Notes: generated from the letters alone by a model not told the origin. Shown: positions 18,201-26,837, numbered from the stretch's first letter. The stretch: DNA of 44,553 nucleotides from Thiospirillum jenense (GCF_014145225.1 NZ_JABVCQ010000028.1:1-44553); one strand, 5' to 3'. Program-made: numbers and translations.

Positions 18201-19943
18201 AAACCCAGTTGGATTTAATGTTTGAAGCGGATCACCTGCAAATACGAAAGGAATATTGCCAATGTCATGTGTTAATACATTGCGCTTAGAAAATAGCGAT
18301 AGGCGGTAGATTATTTTTAATTCAATAGCAGTAAAATCTTGTGCTTCATCGCAGAATATTGCCGGATAACCATTTGGAAATTGTCCGTCAACAAGTACCA
18401 TCAACGCCAAATCTTGATCGTCCCACACGTCATTTTTTTCACAGTGACTTTTGTACCAACTTTCCCAGAAACGTTGAAAGACCGCTGCATAATCTTCCAT
18501 AGTAACGGTGCGTTGACCATTTGATAAAAGCGCATATTTCTCTGGAGTAAGATAATCGTTTATTCCATTGGCCATGCCTTTTATATAACTTCGTATAATA
18601 TGCCAAACTAAATCAACGCTGTAACGTTTGCGATCCTGATGCCGTCCAAAAGTCTTTTCCCATAGCCGCTTGAATTGCGCATAACCAATGCGTTTTTCAA
18701 TTGAAAATCTCTTTTGAACATCTTCAGGTAGCAAAGCAATTAAAAAGTTTCTGAACAAATTAAAGGTTTTTTGAAAAACAATATTTTTATTTTGTTTGTA
18801 ACATACCTCCCATGTAGGATTTCTTCTCGTTAAAATTTCGGCATTTGCATCAAGCAACTTTTGAACATGACTGACGGCTGCATCATGCAAATTCTTACTA
18901 TAAGTCAAATACAAAGGTACGAACTGTTTTTCTGGATTCCAATGTTCAAAGCAAAGATATAAATAATCTTTTAGTAAATAATGCAACAGCGTTGATTTAC
19001 CACTACCGGCACGACCATTAATAAAAAGTGGAAACCTATTACCTGCCTGTTGATAAATACCTGCTAAAATAGCACTTTCTTCTGGAGACAAAGCAAAGTT
19101 CCCTTCTGTTTGCTGTTGAATTTGAAAAAACTCCTCTTGCTCTAAAATAAAGACATCTAACGGATACGCACGTCGCGCATGACGAATTAAAGTTTCACGG
19201 TCGGCATGAGCAATTGGTATCAATGACGTTGGTGTAGTGACATCCTGAGATGTAATGTCTAGCAACATTAGAATATGGTGTGCAGGAAAATATTGGAAAT
19301 GTACTCGAAAGCTTGCTTTATCCTTGTACCCACATTTTTCATAAGGAATAGAAGTATTTTTTTCATCAAAAGCGTCAATTTCACTGTAAATCTCCGAATG
19401 CAGCAGTTCATAAAGGTTATCGCTGCTCCGAATAATTTTTTCTTGTTGATTCTTATCAATCCATGCTTCTGTTTCGAGTACCATGTTCTGATTTGCAGAT
19501 GAAGTAGGTGGCAGCAGCCAGAGATGTTCGTCTTTGCTTAGTTCTGGTAACTGTGGTAATTTTTCATTTAAAATTTGAATATCAGTTTCAATTATTTTAA
19601 GAAATTTTTCTTTATGCTGAAATGCAATTTCTGCATGTAAATCCGGTGCATCAGTTAACTTAATTTTTTGCCAATGACTATCGTAGTCCTTGTCACCACG
19701 ACTGAAAAATTCGTAAGCGCAAAGAATTTGATAGTCATCATAACCATCAATTTGATGACGAGAAAACATCACACGAAAATCTCTCCCCATATCCTTTTTA
19801 AAGAAGTTTTTATTAAAAGCTTCTAACGAAAAAGGACTTTGATCCTCTACAATTTTTCTCAAAACTGATTCTAAACCACTAATACGACCATGCTGTTGTG
19901 CTGTTTTTTTTGTTTTTTCAGTTAGATAAGTCAATATTTTCAT
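15225..19943 (-). CDS. Giant UvrD-like SF1 helicase with long helical C-terminal region
   Basis: A 1572-residue protein. An unrecognised N-terminal region (about 1-295) includes DFRVMFSRHQIDGYDDYQIL, faintly like a RelE-type fold. The superfamily I helicase core (about 295-800) has all main motifs: Walker A NGRAGSGKSTLL near 309, Walker B IFCDEAQDF near 530, motif III FAGDPLQTLNP near 582, motif IV LSANYRSTKKIVQF, motif V AKGLEYNEVVVLY and motif VI LYVAASRARRRLIIVDD near 772. All key ATPase residues are present. The last 770 residues are helical and TPR-like (for example KFESLQQKEKADECYGHALR near 893), without cysteine clusters or a nuclease motif. The overall layout recalls eukaryotic TRANK1-type helicases. 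I chose the ATG at 19943, with GGTGA upstream, over 19958. It is a single gene, AT-rich, with a palindromic element beside its promoter. A defence role is inference. Confidence 0.85.
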   Translation of the reverse strand: MKILTYLTEKTKKTAQQHGRISGLESVLRKIVEDQSPFSLEAFNKNFFKKDMGRDFRVMFSRHQIDGYDDYQILCAYEFFSRGDKDYDSHWQKIKLTDAPDLHAEIAFQHKEKFLKIIETDIQILNEKLPQLPELSKDEHLWLLPPTSSANQNMVLETEAWIDKNQQEKIIRSSDNLYELLHSEIYSEIDAFDEKNTSIPYEKCGYKDKASFRVHFQYFPAHHILMLLDITSQDVTTPTSLIPIAHADRETLIRHARRAYPLDVFILEQEEFFQIQQQTEGNFALSPEESAILAGIYQQAGNRFPLFINGRAGSGKSTLLHYLLKDYLYLCFEHWNPEKQFVPLYLTYSKNLHDAAVSHVQKLLDANAEILTRRNPTWEVCYKQNKNIVFQKTFNLFRNFLIALLPEDVQKRFSIEKRIGYAQFKRLWEKTFGRHQDRKRYSVDLVWHIIRSYIKGMANGINDYLTPEKYALLSNGQRTVTMEDYAAVFQRFWESWYKSHCEKNDVWDDQDLALMVLVDGQFPNGYPAIFCDEAQDFTAIELKIIYRLSLFSKRNVLTHDIGNIPFVFAGDPLQTLNPTGFRWEAVKSNFHDYLLGPLENDTRNGKGILNYHELSANYRSTKKIVQFCNYLQLIRLCLFGNEDQIRPQEAWFPDHQAVEPFLYATNAPDTRRLLSSNAVVIIPNCHEDEEIAYVRGDALLCEAVERDESDTPNSVLSPNRAKGLEYNEVVVLYKFGATCPKTLAERLKGDNSKNDVLPNTAIEWEYFFNRLYVAASRARRRLIIVDDPDTFETFWKPMQTMDAEHLIRHLGGHANPLEWDGSRILIIHQGNTQDLEQLMLDHHTYDDTRELADKFFRQGLDAEDPGLLRRARTKFESLQQKEKADECYGHALRLEGNYKKAAERFLAIQQHSLALSCFWADADFNSIKKTHWTENEKGDLRVELSGYLVQNRDKEGFTWNGDTEQTKKVLRRLETIITEYDVNFFRGRGGRDAANVLLTWLSRTPDNDNCFRSDWKTIEQLARRFNYSDDQLAIIAYVLNHYEDACYLWEMSNKIGHEKYCRSLCKIQHWPETIEPLHKLNEFKLLLRDWRTHQENLDSLSQAQKAMLMDALIETDQLDHAVKLLTHQRVITDAGLLKPRIQRLWRQIDQLSAEHVADIGRLYLGVLLENRNNWGELITVLRRLDMLSLPEQIQQVMENDFVERVATHLTVREAPGTAREVLSQLLHERLRREGDRWLPVIEKCLSLPAVGAAIESANRMNDALEYYEWAVRLPGLTTAQRDYFDERFAACLQQHIIWKHEQEKDVSGDEKRLADLRRKLGERFINSEPDITSYPGESVLPRDVTLERLQARRHSRVTQEERDAEEALSACDPRQDYDKWQTALVALATTLANHDRWTRLAQEYCSRDAFKQRFPSLKRSQLDEGRLALLKAIIEPLSSSMVVLDAPSKHLQALTELLVSQLRDNDSNTRWSGCDQFEIDRDVIGAALERLGHDVTTIQFYEWALKEANTKKSRREMAKRLIVSRERYAEYLAKSSDQRKSERAIEQRQQAEQLRKKYDLVNSDLPEYPILD

Positions 19944-20063
19944 AGTGTCACCATACATGATTCATGGCTGATTTTGATCGAAAAATAACCAGCTAAACTA
20001 AGTACATAAAAACACATAGTCAATAATTTACACAGTTAAACTGCTAGATCATTGATTCTAAAT

Positions 20064-20176
20064 AGGAGTTACGCAGTTGAGCGCTAACTGTTTGATTTTA
20101 ACAGGGACATGAGTTACGATGTACGGTCTCATTTCTATGAAAATCAAGCGCTTGTGATTTCAACTGCGTAACTTCT
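20064..20176. repeat. Palindromic MITE-like element (GTTACGCAGTTGA ends)
   Basis: GTTACGCAGTTGA (20068-20080) and TCAACTGCGTAAC (20160-20172) are perfect 13-bp inverted repeats. Further pairs lie inside: TTGATTTT near 20092 with AAAATCAA near 20140, and GCGCT near 20081 with AGCGC near 20147. There is no coding capacity. A related end, ACTGCGTAACTCCT, occurs alone at 23917-23930. It occupies the gap upstream of the large helicase and downstream of the glycosylase gene. Confidence 0.7.
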
Positions 20177-20217
20177 GCTAAAAATATGTCATGCCAATTT
20201 AAAAACGAGCAGTTTAT

Positions 20218-21441
20218 TCACGGTGCAATTCGCCGCAATTGCCGCATCAATTCTTGCAAATCCTCCCAACCTCGTGCTTTTTCACGCGGGGCGCGCAAAT
20301 AATAAGACGGATGGTACGTCACGCGCAATGGAACACCCAATGGCGAATATTCATACCACCGCCCGCGCAATTTTCCCACTGTTTCATTCGTCTCTAATAA
20401 CGTTTGCGCCGCAACCCGCCCTAAACACAGAATCACTTTCGGTGCAATGAGTGCAATTTGTCGTTCTAAATACGCCCGACAATGCGCAATTTCTGCGGGC
20501 AAGGGATCACGATTTTGTGGCGGACGACATTTAATGATGTTGCAAATATACACCTGGTCGCGCCGCAGCAACATAGCTGCCAACATGCGTGTCAGCAACT
20601 GCCCCGCCCGCCCAATAAACGGCTCACCCTGTGCATCTTCATCGCGCCCGGGCGCCTCACCAACCAGCAACAGAGTCGCGTGCCGATCCCCACAACCGAA
20701 CACCGTTTGGGTACGTTCGTGGCATAATTCGCACAGTTGACAATCTGCAACAGTCGCTGCCAATTGCTCCCAATTCATCAGCGCAATAGACGGCGCGGCT
20801 GCCGCTGGTGAAAATTGTTTCATGTCCTCAATTGGTTCAGGCAATAGAGTGACCTCGTCTAATTCAATTGTTTTAATCAACTCAATCGGCGCGGTGAATT
20901 CAACCGGCGGTATTGATTCTATTGGTTTTACTGAGCCAGCTAATGCTGCTGTATTAGCGACTTTAATCTGCTCAGGCAATAGAGTTGTGTCAATTGATGT
21001 CAGTGACGCTGGATAAGATTCATGCATATGTTGAATAACATCCGGGGCAGCATGAGTCATTGCCAGCGCGTTCTCTGGCATCATGTCTATTGGTACAGTT
21101 GGGATTGATGCCGATTGATTTAGTCGCTGATGTGACATTTGATCGAATACAACGGCCGCTGGAATATTGGATGGCGCGGTAATAGCTGACGGCAATGCGA
21201 TGGCGGGTATGATGGCAGACTGCGCATCGTTATTAGTCAGTATTTGCGGCGAATTCAGTTGAACATCCTCAGGTATTGATGGTGCAATAACCGCCGGCGC
21301 GGCTGCTAATGAAACTGGCGATGACATTGGCGTCACCACCAAATTAGCGAGTGGTGGTAATTGCAATACCGGCGGATGACGCAACACCCAGCGTTTCACT
21401 CCAATTGCATTCAAATAGCCTTGACTGCGCGCATGATTCAT
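20218..21441 (-). CDS. Family 4 uracil-DNA glycosylase with long N-terminal extension
   Basis: A 407-residue protein whose C-terminal 195 residues are a complete family 4 (iron-sulfur) uracil-DNA glycosylase. It has a cysteine cluster in DCQLCELCHERT near 225, LLVGEAPGRDEDAQGEPFIG near 250, ICNIIKCRPPQNRDP near 293, and the late motif VTYHPSYYLR near 379. It removes uracil from DNA for base-excision repair. The first 22 residues (MNHARSQGYLNAIGVKRWVLR) resemble the helix that starts many gammaproteobacterial homologues. Between them lies an Ala/Pro/Ile-rich segment of about 180 residues with no recognisable fold, probably disordered. It lies 24 bp downstream of leuA on the same strand and may be co-transcribed. 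Confidence 0.93.
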   Translation of the reverse strand: MNHARSQGYLNAIGVKRWVLRHPPVLQLPPLANLVVTPMSSPVSLAAAPAVIAPSIPEDVQLNSPQILTNNDAQSAIIPAIALPSAITAPSNIPAAVVFDQMSHQRLNQSASIPTVPIDMMPENALAMTHAAPDVIQHMHESYPASLTSIDTTLLPEQIKVANTAALAGSVKPIESIPPVEFTAPIELIKTIELDEVTLLPEPIEDMKQFSPAAAAPSIALMNWEQLAATVADCQLCELCHERTQTVFGCGDRHATLLLVGEAPGRDEDAQGEPFIGRAGQLLTRMLAAMLLRRDQVYICNIIKCRPPQNRDPLPAEIAHCRAYLERQIALIAPKVILCLGRVAAQTLLETNETVGKLRGRWYEYSPLGVPLRVTYHPSYYLRAPREKARGWEDLQELMRQLRRIAP

Positions 21442-21468
21442 AATGGCGATTGCATATATTCAATCAAA

Positions 21469-23019
21469 TTAAACCGCTTGTTGCGGATGCGCCCGTTCGC
21501 GGGGTTGTAAAATCTTATTAGCCGCATTGAGATACGCTTTTACCGACGCCACCACAATATCGGTATCCGCCCCCTGTCCATTCACAATTCGCCCGCCTTT
21601 TTCTAATCGCACCGTCACCTCGCCTTGTGCATCGGTGCCACTGGTAATGGCATTTACTGAATATAATTTTAATACCGTATCGCTATTAATCAGTGATTCA
21701 ATTGCACGAAAAGTGGCATCCACTGGCCCGCCACCACTGGCATGTCCTTGATATTCTTCACCATCAATCGTTAATACCACCTGCGCCTGTGGCATTTCAC
21801 CAGTTTCAGAACACACCCGCATTGACACCAATTTAATGTATTCATTAGCGGCGTCAAAGGTCGCATCTGTCACCAGTGCTTGTAAATCTTCATCAAAGAT
21901 GTCGTGTTTTCTATCGGCTAATTCTTTAAACCGCGCAAAGGCGGCATTTAATTCTTCTTCAGAATTAAAACTGACCCCCAGTTCTAATAACCGCGCCCGG
22001 AACGCATTCCGTCCCGAGTGCTTACCTAATACCATGCGGTTATCATTCCAACCAACATCTTGAGCACGCATGATTTCATAGGTTTCCCGGTGTTTTAATA
22101 CGCCATCTTGATGAATACCGGCTTCATGGGCAAACGCATTCGCGCCCACAATCGCTTTATTTGGTTGCACGGCAAAACCGGTAATACTCGACACTAGCCG
22201 GGAGCAATGAACAATTTGGGTGCTATCCAATCGCGTCTGGCAGGTGAATAAATCTTGGCGTACCCGCACTGCCATGACAATTTCTTCTAATGACGCATTG
22301 CCCGCCCGTTCACCCAAACCATTAATCGTGCATTCCACTTGGCGCGCCCCATTGCGCACAGCGGCTAATGAATTGGCTACCGCTAATCCCAAATCATTAT
22401 GGCAATGAACCGAAAATACCGCTTGATCGGCATTCGGAATGCGCTCGCGCAAAGTGGCAATTAAACTGCCGAATTGATGAGGAATTGCATAGCCAACGGT
22501 GTCGGGAATATTCACCGTGCGCGCCCCGGCGGCAATGACGGCTTCTAATATGCGGCATAAAAAATCTATTTCAGAACGTCCGGCATCTTCGGGTGAAAAT
22601 TCAACATCATCGGTGTATTGACGAGCGCGTTTAACCGCATGAACCGCTTGTGCCACCACTTGATCGGGTGTCATGCACAATTTCTTTTCCATGTGAATTG
22701 GCGAAGTGGCAATAAAGGTGTGAATTCGCCCAGCGGCGGCATTTTTTAATGCTTCTCCGGCGCGATCTATATCCTTATCTAATGCCCGCGCTAATCCGCA
22801 CACGGTGCAATCTTTAATGACTTCTGCGACAGCCTTTACCGCTTCAAAGTCACCCGGGCTGGCAATAGGAAAGCCCGCTTCGATGACATCCACGCGCAAG
22901 CGTTCTAATGCTTTGGCAATGCGCACTTTTTCATCACGGGTCATTGATGCGCCCGGGCTTTGTTCACCATCGCGCAGGGTGGTATCAAAAATAATTAAAT
23001 GGTCTTTGTTCATGTCCAC
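21469..23019 (-). CDS. leuA: 2-isopropylmalate synthase
   Basis: A 516-residue enzyme that condenses acetyl-CoA with 2-ketoisovalerate, the first committed step of leucine synthesis. The catalytic TIM barrel (about 1-280) shows [29 protein letters not shown] and [16 protein letters not shown] (HxH metal site). A linker carries [15 protein letters not shown]. The regulatory domain (about 390-510) shows [15 protein letters not shown], the leucine-feedback region. Length fits the long bacterial type. The start is either GTG at 23019, with AGGA about 10 nt upstream, or ATG at 23013. No leucine attenuator is evident upstream. Confidence 0.97.
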   Translation of the reverse strand: MDMNKDHLIIFDTTLRDGEQSPGASMTRDEKVRIAKALERLRVDVIEAGFPIASPGDFEAVKAVAEVIKDCTVCGLARALDKDIDRAGEALKNAAAGRIHTFIATSPIHMEKKLCMTPDQVVAQAVHAVKRARQYTDDVEFSPEDAGRSEIDFLCRILEAVIAAGARTVNIPDTVGYAIPHQFGSLIATLRERIPNADQAVFSVHCHNDLGLAVANSLAAVRNGARQVECTINGLGERAGNASLEEIVMAVRVRQDLFTCQTRLDSTQIVHCSRLVSSITGFAVQPNKAIVGANAFAHEAGIHQDGVLKHRETYEIMRAQDVGWNDNRMVLGKHSGRNAFRARLLELGVSFNSEEELNAAFARFKELADRKHDIFDEDLQALVTDATFDAANEYIKLVSMRVCSETGEMPQAQVVLTIDGEEYQGHASGGGPVDATFRAIESLINSDTVLKLYSVNAITSGTDAQGEVTVRLEKGGRIVNGQGADTDIVVASVKAYLNAANKILQPRERAHPQQAV

Positions 23020-23523
23020 GCAGTTTTATTCCTATATGATGAAAGTCATCACGGCACTTGCCATGAAGCGGTGTTTGTCTATAATTATAGTGAGAAAAGA
23101 TGATGCGCCCAGCGTATACTTCAATCAAGCGCCATGTTATTTTTATGACAGCAGTGATGCCAGTGTATTCAGCTTTAATGAAATTAAAGCAGGGTGTTTT
23201 TTGTAAAAATAGATCAGGTGGTATTTAACATTGCAAATGTAATATGAACGAATTGAAATTGCTTATTTCAATTGCAATGGGCGACGACGTGCTGCCCAGC
23301 ATGACTTTCACTACCTTTGCCAATATCAAAAGTCGTTTTTATTTTAAGACTAATATGCTCATCACTATGACTGGTTTTGCAAATAAGATCAAGGTATCTC
23401 TAGTTTGTGATTACTTTTATTAAGGTAAGCATTTATCCATTACATTGTTAGAAACGGCGGAAATCGATCCTGAAAAATGATTGCTTTGAATTAATAATCG
23501 CTGCGTTTGATTGATTTTTTATT
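23020..23523. other. Intergenic region without a recognisable gene
   Basis: This holds the leuA upstream region. A TATAAT-like hexamer on the minus strand at 23084-23089 has no good -35 partner. A perfect hairpin ATTGAAAT/ATTTCAAT lies at 23253-23273 without a T-run. Short open frames exist on both strands, but none has a ribosome site, a codon pattern or a recognisable motif. Together with the XRE remnant this suggests a decayed insertion. Confidence 0.5.
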
Positions 23524-23845
23524 TCATATTATGATTATTACGATTAACGATTGTGTCAGATTTGCGGCGCGCCCGAGTTGAAATAATTTAAGCGGTTTCT
23601 GGTAATGGCACACGAGTCGTGGCGGTTTAACGCCAGTGGCATCGCCATAGTCGGCAACGACAAGCATTCGTATGGTTGAACTGATAATTTTAGCAACAAT
23701 TCTTAAGACCTGAACGGTAATTTTTACTTTTCCGTTTCGATCTCGTAAAGATACTGGTAACTAATACCAGCTGTTGCGGCAAGGGGTGCTTGGGAAAGAT
23801 CAGAAGTGACGCAATTGAAAAAATTCTTTTCAAGATATAATACAC
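23524..23845 (-). pseudogene. Decayed XRE-family (HTH_3) regulator
   Basis: On the minus strand a frame ending near 23725 reads LSQAPLAATAGISYQYLYEI followed by ETEK and a stop. This is close to the helix-turn-helix of XRE regulators (LSQ-x-x-LA-x-x-AGIS-x-x-YL-x-x-IE). The natural continuation, GKVKITVQVLRIVAKI, is in another frame, which stays open to a TGA at 23524-23526. A frameshift and the lack of a start codon mark it as a remnant. One end of the GTTACGCAGTT repeat lies about 80 bp upstream. Homology by eye is good for the HTH and weak for the rest. Confidence 0.45.
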
Positions 23846-23916
23846 TGATTTTTTTGTAGATATAAACTGTACAGCAGACTAGTCAACATCTAACAAAATC
23901 AAATTATTGAAATCTA

Positions 23917-23930
23917 ACTGCGTAACTCCT
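23917..23930. repeat. Solitary end of the GTTACGCAGTT element
   Basis: ACTGCGTAACTCCT is the reverse complement of the outer end AGGAGTTACGCAGT of the palindromic element at 20064-20176. Adjacent bases are also alike: TTTGATTTT is found inside both, and a similar AT-rich flank follows. The opposite end is not seen within a few hundred bases, so this copy is truncated or diverged. It lies 25 bp past the end of the glycosyltransferase gene. Confidence 0.5.
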
Positions 23931-23954
23931 GATAAATATCAATAACGATGACTT

Positions 23955-25142
23955 TTATTCAATAATAGCGGATTGCTGTTGAATCGCATGAAACTGCTGT
24001 TCAATTCCTTGCACTACGCGCTCCCAACTCAAGGTTTCAGCAGTTAAACGCGCATTGCTTCTTAATATTGTTAATTGGATTGGATCACGCGCCGCCGCTA
24101 CTGCCGCTTGAATATAAGCGCCATCATGCGCAATAGCAACCGTGATTCCATTTTGTCCAGATTGAATATGTTCATGCGCGGCAGCATCGTCAAAAGCAAC
24201 AACTGCTAAACCGCTGGCCATTGCTTCTGGTACCACGTTACCAAAGGTTTCAGTCAAACTAGGAAATAAAAATAAGTCCGATGACGCATAATGTGTTGCC
24301 AATTCTTTACCAATTTTAGCACCAACGAACAGGGCATCGGGGTATTGACGTTGACAGCGGGTTAATTCTGGACCATCGCCAACCAAAATTAACTTGCTAT
24401 GTGGGATAGCATGTGAAATTGCATGAAATGTTTTAAATACCAGTTCAATGTTTTTTTCTGCCGCAATTCGCCCGACGTATAATACAGCAATGCAGTTTTC
24501 ATTATCACAGCCCCATGCCTGACGCAATGTTGCACTGCGCCGTTCGGGAGTAAATAAATTGGTATTGACCCCGCGTGAAAACACGCCCACATTATTAAAC
24601 CCGCTGCGAGTTAATTCCTCTTTTAATGCAATGGTCGGGACGAGTGTTCCGTTAGAGCGATTATGAAATCGGCGCAACGATGTCATAATTGGTTGCATGA
24701 GAAAGCCCGCACCATAATAGCGGCTGTATTGATGAAACTGGGTGTGAAAACCAGTCAATACTGGGGTGCCGTGTGCAATTGCTGTGTTTAATGCACCGCG
24801 CCCTAATGGACCTTGGGTGGCAATATAAACCGCATGAGGTTGCCAGTGTTGCCAAAAGCGTTTTAATTGTCCTATTAATGGAATGCCGAATTGTAAACGC
24901 CGATAACCAGGCAATGGAAATCCTGGCACTAATAATTGGCTATCCACCGTGTGGTCATACTGAATCGGTTCATGGCGTTGGCGCGGGCGAATTAAGCCAA
25001 TGTAATGACCACGCTGCTGTAAACCCAATACGAGGTGACGCATGGTATTCGCAACGCCATTGATTTCGGGCGGATACGTTTCTGTTACGATTGCTAAACG
25101 CAGGGGCTGGTTGAATACTGTCGAATGAATTGCTGTGGGCAT
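23955..25142 (-). CDS. Glycosyltransferase family 4 (mannosyltransferase-like)
   Basis: A protein of about 395 residues with GT-B fold motifs of family GT4. The N-terminus LRLAIVTETYPPEINGVANT is the glycine-loop start. Mid-protein, VLYVGRIAAEKNIELVFKTF (near 225-244) and LILVGDGPEL bind the nucleotide sugar. FPSLTETFGNVVPEAMASGL (near 300-319) carries the E-x7-E catalytic motif. Closest by eye are GDP-mannose-dependent mannosyltransferases and the SqdX/MgtA group that glycosylate lipids. I chose ATG at 25142; a TTG at 25202 overlapping the stop of the previous gene is an alternative giving 415 residues. It follows olsB-like and olsA-like genes in the same direction, so it may glycosylate a lipid made by them. 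Confidence 0.88.
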   Translation of the reverse strand: MPTAIHSTVFNQPLRLAIVTETYPPEINGVANTMRHLVLGLQQRGHYIGLIRPRQRHEPIQYDHTVDSQLLVPGFPLPGYRRLQFGIPLIGQLKRFWQHWQPHAVYIATQGPLGRGALNTAIAHGTPVLTGFHTQFHQYSRYYGAGFLMQPIMTSLRRFHNRSNGTLVPTIALKEELTRSGFNNVGVFSRGVNTNLFTPERRSATLRQAWGCDNENCIAVLYVGRIAAEKNIELVFKTFHAISHAIPHSKLILVGDGPELTRCQRQYPDALFVGAKIGKELATHYASSDLFLFPSLTETFGNVVPEAMASGLAVVAFDDAAAHEHIQSGQNGITVAIAHDGAYIQAAVAAARDPIQLTILRSNARLTAETLSWERVVQGIEQQFHAIQQQSAIIE

Positions 25143-25198
25143 AATAAAATAAACACCGAGAAGCGTTTTAGGTGTTAAATGGAATGAAAAAATGCGGG

Positions 25199-26026
25199 TC
25201 AATCGAATGATACAGGGCGCTCATTCAATCCCAAGTGCTGCGCGATGGACTGATGCGTGGCATCTGCTAATGCGCGCCGTGACTGTCCGGCGCTGGTGAT
25301 GCTTGGTAAAAATGTGACAGTAGCGCAAATGCCGGGGTGGCGCAGGATGCGAATCAGATGCGCAAAGAGTTGGTCGTCGTTGATGAACGGCGCGATCCGG
25401 TCGGGCGCATTGGCGCTGCCGTAACGCAGGGCGACGGGTTGAATGTGGGTAGTGGGTGGTGCCGCTGATGTGATTTGTGGTGCAGATAATTCATGTTGCG
25501 CAACTGCAAATAAGCGGGGGTGAAAACGCCCTATACTGCTTCCGTCGCTGGTCGTGCCTTCAGCAAAGATCACGACTGAATGACCAGCGGTGAGTTGGCG
25601 CTGTAAGTTAATAATGACAGTGGCACTTTGATTGGCGCCACGCGCAATGAATTGGGTGCCAATAACTTCTGCTATCCAGCCAATGATTGGCCATTGACGG
25701 ACTTCAGCTTTAGATAAAAAACGTACAGGCGCTTGGGCGGCTAATACGGGAATATCGAGCCATGAAATGTGATTGGCAACTAATAATGCGGCGGGGGCAG
25801 GCTGTCCGTTGGTGGTGATTTGGAGTTGTAATAGGCGGCAAAGGCGGCGATACCACCACAGCATTGCGCTCGATTGCCACAGACAATCACGCCCAATTTT
25901 TTGAATCAGTGCGATTAGTAGAGCGAGTACGAGCGCAATCAATAAATGTCCGCCAATCCGAATAAGTTGCCAAATAATCCAGCGGTTGGTGATGAATGAA
26001 CGACTGAGTTGTTTCAAGGGTGTCAC
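25199..26026 (-). CDS. olsA: 1-acyl-glycerol-3-phosphate/lyso-ornithine lipid acyltransferase (PlsC family)
   Basis: A 275-residue PlsC-family O-acyltransferase. One membrane helix near residues 19-45 is followed by the NHISWLD motif (H-x4-D catalytic pair, near 85-91) and FAEGTTSDG near 154-162, the acceptor-binding motif. Family members acylate lysophosphatidate or, when named OlsA, the hydroxyl of lyso-ornithine lipid. The adjacent upstream gene encodes an OlsB-like N-acyltransferase with a 25-bp gap, which favours the OlsA role; this rests on context. The start codon appears to be GTG at 26026 with a poor ribosome site. It ends exactly where the glycosyltransferase frame opens. Confidence 0.78.
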   Translation of the reverse strand: MTPLKQLSRSFITNRWIIWQLIRIGGHLLIALVLALLIALIQKIGRDCLWQSSAMLWWYRRLCRLLQLQITTNGQPAPAALLVANHISWLDIPVLAAQAPVRFLSKAEVRQWPIIGWIAEVIGTQFIARGANQSATVIINLQRQLTAGHSVVIFAEGTTSDGSSIGRFHPRLFAVAQHELSAPQITSAAPPTTHIQPVALRYGSANAPDRIAPFINDDQLFAHLIRILRHPGICATVTFLPSITSAGQSRRALADATHQSIAQHLGLNERPVSFD

Positions 26027-26051
26027 GCGGTGAATAATTGAAAAGTATCAA

Positions 26052-26837
26052 TTATAAACGCAATGTCCCGGTGCGTTCCAAGAAATGTCGTGCATACACT
26101 GGATTTAAATCGCGCACGTCAAGCAACATCAATACATCGGCTACACCAAATGCCGCATCACGACAGGGTTCGCCGCAGGCTTTAGCGCCTAAACGGACAT
26201 AGGCTTTGAGTAATGGTGGGAGTGGGGCGTCGAGAATCTCTTCTGGTTCGGCGGTTGATAATAATGGGTAATGTGGAATGACGCGCAATTGTGCATCTGA
26301 CATGGCGTGACGGCGTAGGCGATTCATCATTGCAGCGGCCTGCACGTCATTGTCGCCTAATGACATACTGGCGCATCCAAATAGATAATCTATTTGATGA
26401 GTTTGAATGAAACTGGCCAATCCTGACCATAATACGGCAATTGCGGCGCCCTGGCGATAATCGGCGGCAATGCAGGTGCGGCCGACTTCTAATAATTGCC
26501 CGGGCAATAAGAGTAATTGACCTAAGTCGAATTCATGGGCGGAATAAAAACTGCCGAGTTGTTGAGCGGCAGCACCTGTGAGTAATCGGGTGCAACCAAT
26601 TAAACGGCCGGTGTGGGTTTCGCGGACTAATAAATGATGACAGGCGGTGTCGAATTCATCACAATCAATCCCGTGATGGGCGCTGTCTAATTGTGCGCCT
26701 AATTCTTCGGCAAAGATTTGATAGCGCAATACCTGTGCTTCGCGCACGGCGGCGGCGCTATTGGCTAATTCAACTAATAAACGGTCGCCCCGTTTGGTAA
26801 TGGGTAATGATTTGGCGGTCGCAGCGGTTGCACCCAT
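26052..26837 (-). CDS. olsB: L-ornithine N-alpha-acyltransferase (OlsB-like, GNAT fold)
   Basis: A 261-residue GNAT-fold acyltransferase of the ornithine-lipid/hemolysin-like family. Recognised segments are REAQVLRYQIFAEELGA (near 30-46), DEFDTACHHLLVRE, LLEVGRTCIAADYRQGAAIA (near 129-148, the acyl-donor loop), DYLFGCASMSLGD near 170 and PPLLKAYVRLGAKACGEPC near 215. OlsB transfers a 3-hydroxyacyl chain from ACP to the alpha-amino group of ornithine, giving lyso-ornithine lipid, which OlsA then acylates. I chose the ATG at 26837, with GAGGA 8 nt upstream; a TTG at 26879 is less likely. It is followed by the olsA-like gene after 25 bp and then a glycosyltransferase. I see no Pho box upstream. 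Confidence 0.85.
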   Translation of the reverse strand: MGATAATAKSLPITKRGDRLLVELANSAAAVREAQVLRYQIFAEELGAQLDSAHHGIDCDEFDTACHHLLVRETHTGRLIGCTRLLTGAAAQQLGSFYSAHEFDLGQLLLLPGQLLEVGRTCIAADYRQGAAIAVLWSGLASFIQTHQIDYLFGCASMSLGDNDVQAAAMMNRLRRHAMSDAQLRVIPHYPLLSTAEPEEILDAPLPPLLKAYVRLGAKACGEPCRDAAFGVADVLMLLDVRDLNPVYARHFLERTGTLRL

